Positions 24,604 through 33,815 are shown, numbered from the stretch's first letter. The stretch: 64,000 nucleotides of DNA from WFZT01 sp964398355 (GCA_964398355.1 CAYNMM010000047.1:1-64000), one strand, 5' to 3'. Numbers and translations are program-made. Notes: a model not told the origin generated them from the sequence alone.

Positions 24604-26105
24604 TGAGATACAGGGGTGTAGGCAGTTTTGCGTCAGCGACATTCGTTTCGCGAATCTTTGGTCTTATAAGGGAAAGTACTATTGCTTACATCCTTGGAGC
24701 CAGTAATTTATCCGACGCTTTTTATGTAGCCTTTAGAATTCCAAATCTATTCAGGGATATATTTGCGGAAAATGCTGTACAGTCTGCTTTAATCCCCACA
24801 TATTTTCGAGCACGTGAAAATAAAAGGGAGGAGGAATTCCTTGGTGCTACTTTTTTGTTCATTATTGGATCGACACTGATTCTGACGGTCCTGGGCATAA
24901 TTTTTGCAGATCTTGTCGTGACGATCTTTGCTTACGGATTCAGGTCCGATCCTTCGAAATTCCACCTGACCGTAAATTTAACAAAAATTACCTTTCCTTA
25001 TCTATGGTTGATTTCCTTCGCTGCCTTCCTGGGCGGAGTGTTAAACATTTATAGAAAATTTTTTGTACCGGCATTTGCACCTACATTTTTCAACCTGGGT
25101 GTAATTTTTACAGCCATACTCGGGTATAAAATTACAGGCGACCCCCTTAAAGCTCTTTACTTTATAGCCGCAGGAGTGATTGTGGGCGGACTGTTACACT
25201 CCGTATTTGAAATACCTTTTGTTCTGAGAAAAAAAGTGAGTGTGAAATTTAAAGGCTTCCATGTGCCAGAATTTAGATCGTTTTTAAAACTGCTCTCCCC
25301 GGTTTTTCTGAACACTGGCTTCACACGGTTAACCCTCTTTGTAAACACATTAATTGCATCGTTCCTGAAAGGAGGATCTATCTCCTATCTTAATTTTGCT
25401 TTTAGAATCATGCAATTACCAATAGGGCTCTTCGGTGTAGGGGTTTCAACTGTTGTTAATCCTGACATTTCAGAGAAAGTGGCAAAAAATGCTGACCCAT
25501 CTCGGGAGATTATGGATGGAATAAGGTTATCACTATTTTTAACACTTCCTTTTCTCGCCATTTTTATTGCTGATGCAAGAGGTATTATCAGCGTCATTTA
25601 TCAAAGGGGTCGTTTTGGAGAGGTTGCACTTGCCAATACATCTCTTGCATTGATTTTCTATTCTCTCTCAATAGTTCCAAACTCCATTTCCAAAATTCTT
25701 TTGTCATATTTCTTTGCCAGAAATAATGCCTCCGTACCTAATAGAGTTTTTGCTGCGGGAACTGCGGTCAACATTTTATTTTCAATTCTGCTCGGTTTTA
25801 CGATCGGTTTTTACGGGCTCGCCCTTGCCACTTCACTTGGTAGTATCACGCAACTCGGACTTTTATTCTTCTACATAAAAGATGAAATAATCACAAGGAA
25901 AGCTGACTTCATAGACATGGGCAAGATTTTTGCAGTCAACACTCTCCTGTTCTTCTATCTTTTGCTAAAAATAAGGGGTATCAGAACAGATTTACTTATA
26001 GACATCGTAGTATTTCCTGTGCTTTACATTTCGATGCTTCTGCTCCTCAAAGTTCCAGAAGTCAAGCGGATTTTACACATCATCTCCACATTTAAATCAA
26101 CATAA
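24603..26105 (+). CDS. murJ: Lipid II flippase MurJ
   Basis: A 500-residue MOP-superfamily membrane protein with about 13-14 helices. The N-terminus (SFASATFVSRIFGLIREST followed by IAYILGAS) and the RIPNLFRDIFAENAVQSALIP motif are diagnostic for MurJ, which flips undecaprenyl-linked lipid II across the inner membrane for peptidoglycan synthesis. The start overlaps the preceding stop (TAATG), so it is coupled to the Fe-S protein gene. It ends opposite dnaN, with a short dyad (CAAGTGC AA GCACTTG, 26149-26164) between the convergent genes. Confidence 0.95.
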   Translation: MRYRGVGSFASATFVSRIFGLIRESTIAYILGASNLSDAFYVAFRIPNLFRDIFAENAVQSALIPTYFRARENKREEEFLGATFLFIIGSTLILTVLGIIFADLVVTIFAYGFRSDPSKFHLTVNLTKITFPYLWLISFAAFLGGVLNIYRKFFVPAFAPTFFNLGVIFTAILGYKITGDPLKALYFIAAGVIVGGLLHSVFEIPFVLRKKVSVKFKGFHVPEFRSFLKLLSPVFLNTGFTRLTLFVNTLIASFLKGGSISYLNFAFRIMQLPIGLFGVGVSTVVNPDISEKVAKNADPSREIMDGIRLSLFLTLPFLAIFIADARGIISVIYQRGRFGEVALANTSLALIFYSLSIVPNSISKILLSYFFARNNASVPNRVFAAGTAVNILFSILLGFTIGFYGLALATSLGSITQLGLLFFYIKDEIITRKADFIDMGKIFAVNTLLFFYLLLKIRGIRTDLLIDIVVFPVLYISMLLLLKVPEVKRILHIISTFKST

Positions 26106-26210
26106 ATTTAGTGGAATGGATGTTCAGAGGCTCTCGATATTTAAAATTCAAGTGCAAGCACTTGCCGAACTTAGAAATTGTGGAAAACAACACCCCCTCC
26201 TTTTTGTACT

Positions 26211-27305
26211 TTAATCAAGTTTTATCGGCATCAACAAGTATAATAATTCTTCGTTCTCTCTGAAACCGACAGGCTCAATTTTAATAGCCGTGGATGGGTT
26301 GTATATACTTATTCTAATCTGCTCAGCATCAAGCTTTCTCACTATTTCAAGGAGATACTGAGCATTAAAAGCAAGTTTTGTGGTTTCTCCCTGATAAGTA
26401 GCATCAACCATTTCATCCCCCTCTCCAACATCAGGTGAAGAAGCAAAGAGTCTTAAACCATTCGTTGAAAACTCTATTTTTAAAAGGTAGGTCGGGCTTG
26501 GTGTAAAGAGAGATAATCTCTTTAGAGCGCTGAGCAATTCATCTCTTGTTACAATCGCCACATTTTCGGTTTCTCCGGGAATTATTTCATCATATGGAGG
26601 ATAAGGTCCTTCAATCTGTCTTGTTACAAGAAAAGAGTCTTTGAAAAACATACCGAGAGAATCCTTAGAAAATCTAACGTTAACCGTCTCTTCATCCTTT
26701 GATTTCAGATATTCGAATGTATGTCTTGGAACAATAGCCTGGATTGTGAAGGGTGATTCCTGCGTCATTTTCCAGAGTCCGAGTTTATGGGAATCTGTAG
26801 CAACAAGACGGAGTTCATTTTCTCGAAAATCGAGAAGTACACCCGTAAGAAATGCACGTGGGTCCTCTTTAGCTGCACAAAATGATACATAATTGCTTCC
26901 CCTGATCAGAGCGTCAGTAGAAACACTTGTTCCATCTGCTTCGTCAAATGTCTTAAAAGAGGGGAAATCTTCAGGATCAAGACCTGTTAACGTATATTCT
27001 CCCTTATCAGTTTTCATCCTTGTTGCACCGGAAGAATGTTCGAAAGTTATCGTTATGGGTGGTAAAGTCTGAACAATATTCAGTATCAATTTTCCAGGAA
27101 GAGTAAACGAGCCATTTTCAGAGTCGTAAACAGGGATCCAGCTTCTAATTGAGAAATCGAGGTTGGTGGCTGAGATGTAAAGTTCTCCATCTTTTACTTC
27201 AAAGAGCAAATTGTTTAATATGGGTAATGTAGTTCGGGTAGGTAATGCTTTGGAGACTTCCGACAGAGCTCTTTCAAACAACATTTTGTCAACGACAAAT
27301 TTCAT
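26211..27305 (-). CDS. dnaN: DNA polymerase III beta sliding clamp
   Basis: A 364-residue clamp made of three similar domains that encircles DNA and tethers the polymerase. Recognisable are the N-terminal SKALPTRTTLPILNNLLFEV, the central LTGVLLDFRENELRLVATDS stretch followed by HKL, and the C-terminal YLLEIVRKLDAEQIRIS followed by PVGFRENEELLYLLMPI (family ending LMP-R/L). It lies 127 nt downstream of dnaA on the same strand, the classical dnaA-dnaN order. Confidence 0.97.
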   Translation of the reverse strand: MKFVVDKMLFERALSEVSKALPTRTTLPILNNLLFEVKDGELYISATNLDFSIRSWIPVYDSENGSFTLPGKLILNIVQTLPPITITFEHSSGATRMKTDKGEYTLTGLDPEDFPSFKTFDEADGTSVSTDALIRGSNYVSFCAAKEDPRAFLTGVLLDFRENELRLVATDSHKLGLWKMTQESPFTIQAIVPRHTFEYLKSKDEETVNVRFSKDSLGMFFKDSFLVTRQIEGPYPPYDEIIPGETENVAIVTRDELLSALKRLSLFTPSPTYLLKIEFSTNGLRLFASSPDVGEGDEMVDATYQGETTKLAFNAQYLLEIVRKLDAEQIRISIYNPSTAIKIEPVGFRENEELLYLLMPIKLD

Positions 27306-27313
27306 ATTAAATC

Positions 27314-27422
27314 CTCCACATCAGTTTCTTTAATAATTTTAAAAATATCTGTTTTCGTTGTTGTAGAGTGTTGAAATTCTATTAAAGTCGTTCCACCTGC
27401 TTGTCTTATTTGATGTGGAAAT
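27314..27422. promoter_or_regulatory. dnaA-dnaN spacer with DnaA-box-like repeats
   Basis: The 127-bp spacer carries TCCACATCA at 27314-27322 and its inverted copy TGATGTGGA at 27411-27419 (extended to TGTGGAAAT). A third copy lies upstream of dnaA at 28811. They resemble the DnaA-box family TTWTNCACA in the reverse direction. They may be DnaA-binding sites controlling dnaA/dnaN. Confidence 0.4.
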
Positions 27423-27432
27423 ACTGTGAAAA

Positions 27433-28785
27433 TCATTTTTCACCGAACAGTAGGTCAATTACGTTATCTATATTTTCTTTGAATTTCGGATCTGTGTAAA
27501 ACAAAAATTTCCCTTGCTCGTAACTGTGGATAATTGTTGAGTGATCTCTTCCTCCGAGTGCTCTTCCGAGTTTTTTGTATGGTACATTCAAGCGGACTCT
27601 TGCAACGTAGACAAATGCATGTCTGGCTTTCATTACCTGGGCTTTTCTCGTCTTTCCCGCAATTAATTCTTTTGGTACATTGAACACGTCAGATACCACC
27701 TTCATAAGTTCGTCAAGCTCAACGGGGTTTTCATCATGATTAAAAGTTTTTAACAGATCGACCAGGAAATGCTTCGTTATTTCTCTTCCGTCAAACTCCT
27801 GTTTGGCTTTTATGGCATTTATTATCCCTTCAAGGTCCCTTATGCTCTTTATGGGTTTATAAGCGATATAATCAACATATTCATCTTTCAGTAGAATATT
27901 TTCGCTTTTAATCCTTTCCAGGATAAATTTCTTTCTCAATTCAAAATCAACTGGTTTGATTTCAGCTACAAGGCCAGATCTCATTCGAGTACGAATCCTT
28001 TCATCAAGGGAATCAATTTTCTCCGGGCTTCTGTCAGCGGCCAGTACGACCTGTTTATTAGATCTCATTAATGAATCAATGGTGTGGAAAATCTCTTCTT
28101 GAATCATAGGTTTTGAATTGAGAAATTGGATCTCATCTATCAGGAGTATATCGATATCTCTGATTTGAGCTTTGAATTTGATCATAGATTTGCTTTTGAT
28201 AGCATTGATCATCTTGGTCAGGAATTCCTCAGCAGTTATGTAAAGAATCTTGTAATCTGTTCTGGAATTAACGAGGATATGGTTTCCAATAGCATGTAAC
28301 AGATGTGTTTTTCCAACGCCAGACGGTCCGTAGATATAAAGTGGATTAAATTTCTTTACAGGATTTTTAGCTACTTCGTAAGCGCTTTTATACGCAAATT
28401 CATTGGATGGTCCAACAACAAAATTGTTGAAACTCAGATTTTTTATTAATCTGAATTTTTTGAATTTGTCCCCGGATTTTTGTTTCTCTTCCTTTTCTTC
28501 TTCCATGATTTCTTCACTTTCGTTTAAAGAGAAGCTAACGGATATTTCCCCGTCGGTAACAAGCGAAACTGCTTTTTTAACTTTATCGAGATAATGATGT
28601 TCCACCCACTCAATATAGAACTCGTTAGGTGCCCCAAGGTATAGGGTATCATTCATCAAGCCGAGAGGCTCAAGATCGGAGAACCATGCCATAAAAGTTT
28701 TTTCACCAACGAGCTCTTTGAGAATTTTTGATGCATTTTCCCATATCTCAATAGCTTTGTCTGGTTCACTTAAACTTCTTACCAT
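27433..28785 (-). CDS. dnaA: Chromosomal replication initiator DnaA
   Basis: A 450-residue DnaA with all four domains: DnaB/partner-binding domain I (about 1-85), a short acidic-lysine linker (90-110), AAA+ core with GPSGVGKTHLLHAIG (153 onward), LLIDEIQFL and the sensor region, and domain IV ending with LGRALGGRDHSTIIHSYEQ, the DnaA-box reading helix. AAGGAGG lies 7-8 nt before the ATG. The gene faces a 313-bp divergent spacer that is the best origin candidate. The coding sequence for STIIHS contains a consensus DnaA box, which is a codon effect rather than a reliable site. Confidence 0.98.
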   Translation of the reverse strand: MVRSLSEPDKAIEIWENASKILKELVGEKTFMAWFSDLEPLGLMNDTLYLGAPNEFYIEWVEHHYLDKVKKAVSLVTDGEISVSFSLNESEEIMEEEKEEKQKSGDKFKKFRLIKNLSFNNFVVGPSNEFAYKSAYEVAKNPVKKFNPLYIYGPSGVGKTHLLHAIGNHILVNSRTDYKILYITAEEFLTKMINAIKSKSMIKFKAQIRDIDILLIDEIQFLNSKPMIQEEIFHTIDSLMRSNKQVVLAADRSPEKIDSLDERIRTRMRSGLVAEIKPVDFELRKKFILERIKSENILLKDEYVDYIAYKPIKSIRDLEGIINAIKAKQEFDGREITKHFLVDLLKTFNHDENPVELDELMKVVSDVFNVPKELIAGKTRKAQVMKARHAFVYVARVRLNVPYKKLGRALGGRDHSTIIHSYEQGKFLFYTDPKFKENIDNVIDLLFGEK

Positions 28786-29098
28786 AAAACAAACCTCCTT
28801 TTTTCAACATTGATGTGGAAAAACCCTTGATTGTCACCCTGTGTAATATTTGAAAAAATCCAGTAAACACTGTCATTTTCGACTTTAAAGAACATAGGCT
28901 AACTCCTTTATGGTGAACATAGTTTTTGATATTGTCAACTTCATTCTGAAAGTCCAGTTTTTGCTTACATTTACAATTGAGTAGAAATTATAAGCTTAAA
29001 TAATGAAAAATACATGCTTTTGTGTTCATATTTGTATCAATTCAATTAAAATTTTATCCCTTACCGACATCAACTCTCCGTAATTTTGTGCAAATTCG
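28786..29098. other. oriC: Candidate replication origin (oriC) upstream of dnaA
   Basis: This spacer lies directly in front of dnaA, the usual origin position. It contains TGATGTGGAAAA at 28811-28822, whose reverse TTTTCCACA fits the relaxed DnaA-box TTWTNCACA, and a weaker match at 28840-28848. GAACATAG occurs twice near 28889 and 28916. An AT-rich stretch at about 28975-29065 could be the unwinding element. Only one good box is seen, so the call rests mainly on context: dnaA/dnaN, parAB and two parS sites in the same region. Confidence 0.45.
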
Positions 29099-29127
29099 TT
29101 GAAAAAATTCCGCCTAAAGTGTAATTT
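29099..29127 (+). promoter_or_regulatory. Promoter of the M50 protease gene, apparently leaderless
   Basis: TTGAAA (29099-29104), a 17-nt spacer, then TAATTT (29122-29127), which ends 7 nt before the ATG at 29135. There is no Shine-Dalgarno. The layout both supports the 29135 start and makes the TTG at 29099 part of the -35 box rather than a start codon. Confidence 0.55.
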
Positions 29128-29134
29128 AACTCTC

Positions 29135-30184
29135 ATGGAAATATTTCCATACGAAGTGGTTTATAAGCATTTCATTCCGAAGAACGAACTGGTGACGGAA
29201 GACGGTGCCTACTTTATTGGGACGTTTAGGAATGATCCAGACACGGAAGCAGAGGACCTTTCAAAAGAGCTCCTTTCGCTTAATTTTGTGCCTGTCATTC
29301 GAAAAACGCCTGAGGGGTATTATGAAATTTTTGTTAGAAAAGGGGGGTATATACCACCTGAGAGGCACTGGATCAACATTATTTTATTTCTTTTAACTAT
29401 CGTCTCTACGCTCGTTGTAGGTGCTCTACATGCTGGTATGAATCCACTTAAAAACCCGGCGAATCTGATTTACGGTGTCCCTTTTTCACTATCTCTTATT
29501 GCTATTCTTGGTAGCCATGAGCTTGGTCATTACACCCTATCAAAAATTCACAAAGTCCGGGCTACTTTACCGTATTTTATCCCTGTTCCGCATCCACTTG
29601 TTGGTACTCTTGGGGCTTTTATAAAGATAAAATCCCCTATCCCATCTCGTAGAGCACTGCTTGATATAGGTGCAGCTGGTCCATTAACAGGTTTTATTGT
29701 TGCCATTCCTATAACTTTTATTGGGTTAAAACTATCCGCGGTTGTACCCAAATCCTCAGCTGGTGGCTTGTTTCTTGGCGAGCCTTTAATTTTTAAATTC
29801 CTCTCTTTTATAGCTGGTATCCACGTACCTTCCAACATGGATCTTTACCTTCATCCGATGGCGTTTGCTGGATGGATAGGCTTCTTTGTTACAGGATTGA
29901 ATCTCATCCCCATAGGACAGCTTGACGGTGGACACATCTCCTTTGCTCTCTTTGGTAAGCATCATACAAAGATAGCTTTTGCCTCTCTTTTTGCTCTTGT
30001 CGCACTCGGTTTTCTATGGGCTGGATGGTGGACCTGGGCGATACTCGTCGTAATTCTTGGCCTAAGACATCCTGCACCTTTAAACGAAGTTTCCCGTCTT
30101 GATCGCAAGCGTCTCCTCATTGGTATTATTTCTATTCTGATTTTTGTCCTTACTTTTATCCCGCGCCCGTTTTTTGTCAAATAA
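29135..30184 (+). CDS. Site-2 protease family membrane metalloprotease (M50)
   Basis: A 349-residue intramembrane protease. Zinc site HELGH at 128-132 lies in a membrane helix (SLSLIAILGSHELGHYTL). The third ligand is Asp264 in GQLDGGH. A soluble N-terminal about 80 residues precedes the first helix, and there are six to seven helices in all. Relatives include EcfE/RseP-like and plant EGY-type proteases that cleave membrane-bound regulators; the PYFIPVPHPLVGTLGAFIKI stretch is typical of the EGY-like group. No PDZ domain is seen. The substrate is unknown. The start is fixed by the promoter-to-ATG spacing. Confidence 0.88.
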   Translation: MEIFPYEVVYKHFIPKNELVTEDGAYFIGTFRNDPDTEAEDLSKELLSLNFVPVIRKTPEGYYEIFVRKGGYIPPERHWINIILFLLTIVSTLVVGALHAGMNPLKNPANLIYGVPFSLSLIAILGSHELGHYTLSKIHKVRATLPYFIPVPHPLVGTLGAFIKIKSPIPSRRALLDIGAAGPLTGFIVAIPITFIGLKLSAVVPKSSAGGLFLGEPLIFKFLSFIAGIHVPSNMDLYLHPMAFAGWIGFFVTGLNLIPIGQLDGGHISFALFGKHHTKIAFASLFALVALGFLWAGWWTWAILVVILGLRHPAPLNEVSRLDRKRLLIGIISILIFVLTFIPRPFFVK

Positions 30185-30239
30185 AAGTTGATAGATTGAA
30201 AGTTTTAGCTAAAAATTTACAAAAATGGAGGTTTTTGAA

Positions 30240-30824
30240 ATGCAAGAAGAATTAGGAGGCTGGGAAGCCCTTCTTGGAATGGAAGAATCCGAGGAAAATT
30301 ATGGAATTTTTGTGTTGATTGAAAAATTCGATGAGTCTAACTTTGAAAAATGTACAAGACTGATTACCCCGGCACTGAGTTTGAAGGATGAACTTGGTCA
30401 CCCGGTGAGCCTGATTTTAATAGGTAATACAACTGATGGAGATATTGAAAAGCTGAAGGCTTTTCCTGTTTCTACGATACATGTGAAAAAGCTTCAGAAA
30501 CCTGATGAAACGCTTGATTTCCTGAAGGAATTTATTTCTGAAATTAAGCCATTTGTTCTCATCGGTAGCTCGGATGGAATAGCTTCGGACGTGTTCCCTT
30601 ATCTTGCACAATCTGATGATGTCGGGTATCTTGGCGGTGGTATTCAGCTGAGTCTTAATTCTGAGGATAATAAAATTCTTGTTAAAAGGAAAATTTACGG
30701 TGGATTGTTGATTGAAACGGTGAAAAATTTGAAACAGGGAGTCCAATTTGTTACTCTTAGATCGGATTACTTTGAAGAGCCAATGGGTGGAGAAAATACC
30801 GATGTGGAGGTGAAAACCTGGTGA
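30240..30824 (+). CDS. Stand-alone ETF-alpha N-terminal-like domain protein
   Basis: A 194-residue protein resembling only domain I of electron-transfer flavoprotein alpha/FixB: YGIFVLIEKFDESNFEKCTR, the HPVSLILIGN strand-loop, KPFVLIGSSDGIASDVFPYL, and VKRKIYGGLLIETVKNLKQG followed by QFVTLR. These parallel the ETF pattern of P-y-GK and TvRp strands. The C-terminal FAD-binding domain of EtfA is absent and no EtfB lies next to it, so electron transfer is doubtful; a nucleotide-binding or partner role is possible. ATG 30240 with GGAGG at proper spacing is preferred to ATG 30225. The end overlaps panB by 4 nt. Confidence 0.6.
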   Translation: MQEELGGWEALLGMEESEENYGIFVLIEKFDESNFEKCTRLITPALSLKDELGHPVSLILIGNTTDGDIEKLKAFPVSTIHVKKLQKPDETLDFLKEFISEIKPFVLIGSSDGIASDVFPYLAQSDDVGYLGGGIQLSLNSEDNKILVKRKIYGGLLIETVKNLKQGVQFVTLRSDYFEEPMGGENTDVEVKTW

Positions 30825-31642
30825 AGAAGGTCACCGTGCGTACTTTTATAAAGAAAAAGAAAGAAGGCGAAAAGATAACAATGCTTACTGCTTATGACTA
30901 CCCATCTGCCAGACTACTTGATGAGGCTGGCATCGATGCAATACTTGTTGGCGATTCTCTGGGTATGGTTATTCAAGGTCATGAAACTACACTTCCTGTG
31001 ACAGTTGAAGAGATGCTCTACCATGTGAAAGCTGTAAGACGTGGTGTCAGGAGAGCGATGGTTATTGCTGATATGCCATTTCTTTCCTATCAGGTTAGTG
31101 AGCAAGAGGCTGTGAGAAATGCTGGATTGATGCTTAAAGAAGGTGGAGCAGATGCTGTCAAGCTTGAAGGTGGTCGCCGTATCGCTCCCCTCGTAAAAAA
31201 GCTTGTGGAAACTGGTATTCCTATCATGGGTCATATTGGATTAACCCCACAGTCTGTCCATGTCTTCGGTGGCTACAGAGTTCAGGGACGGACAGAGGAT
31301 GATATAAGAAGATTAAAAGAGGATGCAAAAATACTTGAAGAATCAGGTGTCTTTTCAATTGTACTGGAAAGTGTACCTGTAGAGGTAGCAAAAGAAATAA
31401 CTGATAGTCTTTCTATCCCCACAATCGGGATTGGGGCTGGATCCCACACTGATGGCCAGGTTCTTGTTTTTCATGACTATCTTGGGTTGTTTGAGGATAT
31501 CAAGCCAAGGTTTGTTAAACGTTATAGAGAACTCGGGAAGGAGATCATTCAGGCTACAAAGGAATATATTGAAGATGTTAAATCCGGGAAATTTCCCGCT
31601 CCAGAGCACTCTTTTTTCCTCGATAAACTGAAAAAAGATTGA
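30821..31642 (+). CDS. panB: 3-methyl-2-oxobutanoate hydroxymethyltransferase
   Basis: A 273-residue PanB, the first committed enzyme of pantothenate/CoA synthesis, adding a hydroxymethyl group from methylene-tetrahydrofolate to ketoisovalerate. Motifs: MLTAYDYPSARLLDEAGIDA, ILVGDSLGMVIQGHETTLPV (metal-binding Asp), GGADAVKLEGG, GHIGLTPQSVHVFGGYRVQG, and PTIGIGAGSHTDGQVLV. The start is GTG at 30821, in a GTGA overlap with the previous stop. panC/panD are not in the window. Confidence 0.97.
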   Translation: MKKVTVRTFIKKKKEGEKITMLTAYDYPSARLLDEAGIDAILVGDSLGMVIQGHETTLPVTVEEMLYHVKAVRRGVRRAMVIADMPFLSYQVSEQEAVRNAGLMLKEGGADAVKLEGGRRIAPLVKKLVETGIPIMGHIGLTPQSVHVFGGYRVQGRTEDDIRRLKEDAKILEESGVFSIVLESVPVEVAKEITDSLSIPTIGIGAGSHTDGQVLVFHDYLGLFEDIKPRFVKRYRELGKEIIQATKEYIEDVKSGKFPAPEHSFFLDKLKKD

Positions 31643-31690
31643 AAAATTAAACACCTGTCTTATCCTATGAACCAAAAAGGAGGTTTAGGT

Positions 31691-32173
31691 ATGGAGTTCA
31701 AAATTGTTAAAGTAGAGAAACCTGAAGAAGTGAATGTCATTCTTGGACAATCCCATTTTATAAAAACTGTTGAAGATCTCTATGAAGCTCTTGTTACAAG
31801 TGTTCCTGGCATTAAATTTGGTCTGGCTTTTTGTGAGTCATCCGGTCCACGACTTGTAAGATGGGCTGGTAACGATGACGAGTTACTTGAACTTGCCAGG
31901 AAGAATGCTCTAAACATAGGTGCAGGCCATTCTTTCATCATCCTTCTCCGCAACGTATTCCCTATCAATGTTATGAAGGCCATCAAGAACGTAGATGAGG
32001 TTGTAAATATATATGCTGCAACTGCAAATCCCCTTGAGGTTGTGATTGCAGAAACAGAACAGGGTAGAGGAATAATGGGTGTTATTGATGGTGAGCCCCC
32101 TCTTGGTGTGGAGGGTGATGAAGATATAGCAAAGCGTAAAGAATTTCTGAGAAAGATAGGATACAAAATTTAA
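31691..32173 (+). CDS. Adenosine-specific kinase family protein (PF04008-type)
   Basis: A 160-residue protein of the family first described from archaea as adenosine-specific kinase. Diagnostic stretches are VILGQSHFIKTVEDLYEAL, FGLAFCESSGPRLVRW, NIGAGHSFIILL, NVFPINVMKAIKNVDEV, and TEQGRGIMGVIDGEPPLGV. The kinase activity is known from structural work on archaeal members; it is not established for bacterial copies. ATG 31691 has GGAGG 7-8 nt upstream. The stop overlaps the mltD start (TAATG). Confidence 0.85.
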   Translation: MEFKIVKVEKPEEVNVILGQSHFIKTVEDLYEALVTSVPGIKFGLAFCESSGPRLVRWAGNDDELLELARKNALNIGAGHSFIILLRNVFPINVMKAIKNVDEVVNIYAATANPLEVVIAETEQGRGIMGVIDGEPPLGVEGDEDIAKRKEFLRKIGYKI

Positions 32174-33759
32174 TGTCTATAAAACAATTAGAGAAAATTT
32201 TACCCCTGCTATTCCTATTCATTTCGTCATGCTCTATTACCCCATACTACCACGGAGTAACTGACCAGGGTGCCGTGCTTGTCCCTGTAGAAATAGAAGA
32301 CACTCTTCTTCCTCGAATACCGGAGAAGAAAGTTGAATCTATGAAGAATGTCAACCTGAGTCCAAGGGAAAGTCTTTATGTGGAAATAGAAGAAAAGAAA
32401 CTCGGAATTTCAGTTCCAGATAACCGCAAGGAAATAGCTAAATGGATAAAGTACTATTCCAGGAATCCCTTTGGACGTCACTGGCTGAAGGCCTCCATAA
32501 AGAGAGGAGCTCCATTCATACCGATAATAAAAGATAAGCTCAAAAAAGCCGGCTTACCGGAGGAGCTGGCATATTTACCAATTATTGAAAGCGGATTTAA
32601 ACCACTTGCCCGATCCAGAGCTGGTGCAGTTGGTATATGGCAGTTTATCCCTGGAAGTGCAAGGAAGTTTGGCCTAACTGTGAACTGGTGGATTGATGAG
32701 AGGCGTGATCCAATAAAGTCTACTGATGCAGCGATCAAATATTTAAAGGAACTTTACGGAATGTTTGGGAAGTGGGACCTCGCACTTTCTGCTTACAACT
32801 ACGGTGAAGGCAAATTGAAGAGGAAGATAAAAAGAATGAAGACAAATAACTTCTGGAGGTTAAAACGTCGGCTACCACGAGAGACGAGGAACTATGTACC
32901 ACAGTTTTTTGCGGTCCTCACAATCCTGAATCATCCTGAAATTTACGGAATTTCTGTTCCCTCTAATCCTGATCCGTTTGTTTATGATTCAGTCAGAATG
33001 CCGGGGCCTGTATCTCTCGATGTCGCAGCGAAGTGGGCAGGAGTGCCTCTTGCTGAGATGGTAAAGTATAATCTGGCCTTCAAGAGAGGTATGGCTCCAC
33101 CTGATTATCGAAACTACTATTTACGTATACCACCAGGTACCAGGGATAGATTTGTTGCCAATATGAAAAAGACGCCGAGAAACAAATGGTATACGATAAC
33201 CTACCACAGGATTCGTAGAGGCGAAAATCTTTATGTCATCGCGAGAAGGTATGGTGTTAGCGTAAAAGAATTGATGAGGATTAATAGGATAAGAAATCCA
33301 AGAAGAATAAGAAGGGGACGGGTTCTTGTTATCCCGATTAGTTCCGGCTATGCCAGATACCTTACAGAAAATGTTGACCTTCAAATTGTAAATAAACATC
33401 ATGATACACGTGTTGTTTATTATCGGGTGAAAAGGGGTGATAGTCTCAAACGCATCTCAAGAAAATTTGGTGTTTCCGTAAAAAATTTAAAGAGATGGAA
33501 TGGTCTGAGGTCCTCGAGAATCAGACCCGGTCAGAAATTAATTGTGTATAAAAAAGATGGAAAGACAAATAAGAGACATGTCAGTAAAAGGGGAAAGAAG
33601 GAAAAATATTATCCCTATAGAGTCAAGAAAGGTGATACACTTTACGATATTTCGTTAAGGTTTAAAGTGGATATCAGAGACCTTATGAAAATAAACAATA
33701 TAAAGAATCCCCGCCAGTTGAGAGTTGGTACAGTAGTTAAAATTCCGGCGGATATTTGA
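32173..33759 (+). CDS. mltD: Membrane-bound lytic transglycosylase D with three LysM domains
   Basis: A 528-residue lipoprotein (lipobox FISSC, Cys20). It has a lytic transglycosylase domain at about 125-225: LPEELAYLPIIESGFKPLAR with catalytic Glu, GAVGIWQFIPGSARKFGL, and LALSAYNYGEGKL. Three LysM repeats near 340-385, 415-460 and 480-525 bind peptidoglycan; each carries a Y-V-G-L-I-G-K pattern such as YRVKKGDTLYDISLRF. It cleaves glycan strands to 1,6-anhydro ends during wall growth. It is coupled by one base to the previous gene. Confidence 0.93.
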   Translation: MSIKQLEKILPLLFLFISSCSITPYYHGVTDQGAVLVPVEIEDTLLPRIPEKKVESMKNVNLSPRESLYVEIEEKKLGISVPDNRKEIAKWIKYYSRNPFGRHWLKASIKRGAPFIPIIKDKLKKAGLPEELAYLPIIESGFKPLARSRAGAVGIWQFIPGSARKFGLTVNWWIDERRDPIKSTDAAIKYLKELYGMFGKWDLALSAYNYGEGKLKRKIKRMKTNNFWRLKRRLPRETRNYVPQFFAVLTILNHPEIYGISVPSNPDPFVYDSVRMPGPVSLDVAAKWAGVPLAEMVKYNLAFKRGMAPPDYRNYYLRIPPGTRDRFVANMKKTPRNKWYTITYHRIRRGENLYVIARRYGVSVKELMRINRIRNPRRIRRGRVLVIPISSGYARYLTENVDLQIVNKHHDTRVVYYRVKRGDSLKRISRKFGVSVKNLKRWNGLRSSRIRPGQKLIVYKKDGKTNKRHVSKRGKKEKYYPYRVKKGDTLYDISLRFKVDIRDLMKINNIKNPRQLRVGTVVKIPADI

Positions 33760-33786
33760 TTTCTAACATTTTTACCTTTTTGATAT

Positions 33787-33815
33787 TTGACAGATTTACA
33801 GGTGGAAGGTAAAAT
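33787..33815 (+). promoter_or_regulatory. Promoter of the branched-chain amino acid transport operon
   Basis: A consensus TTGACA (33787-33792), exactly 17 nt, then TAAAAT (33810-33815). The substrate-binding protein gene starts 26 nt later with its own GGAGGTG site, so this transcript has a normal leader. Confidence 0.7.

Noticed and set aside
27535..27543. Perfect DnaA box TGTGGATAA inside dnaA
   Set aside because: It is produced by the codons for the invariant IIHS of the DnaA C-terminus, so it is expected in many dnaA genes and is weak evidence of a binding site.
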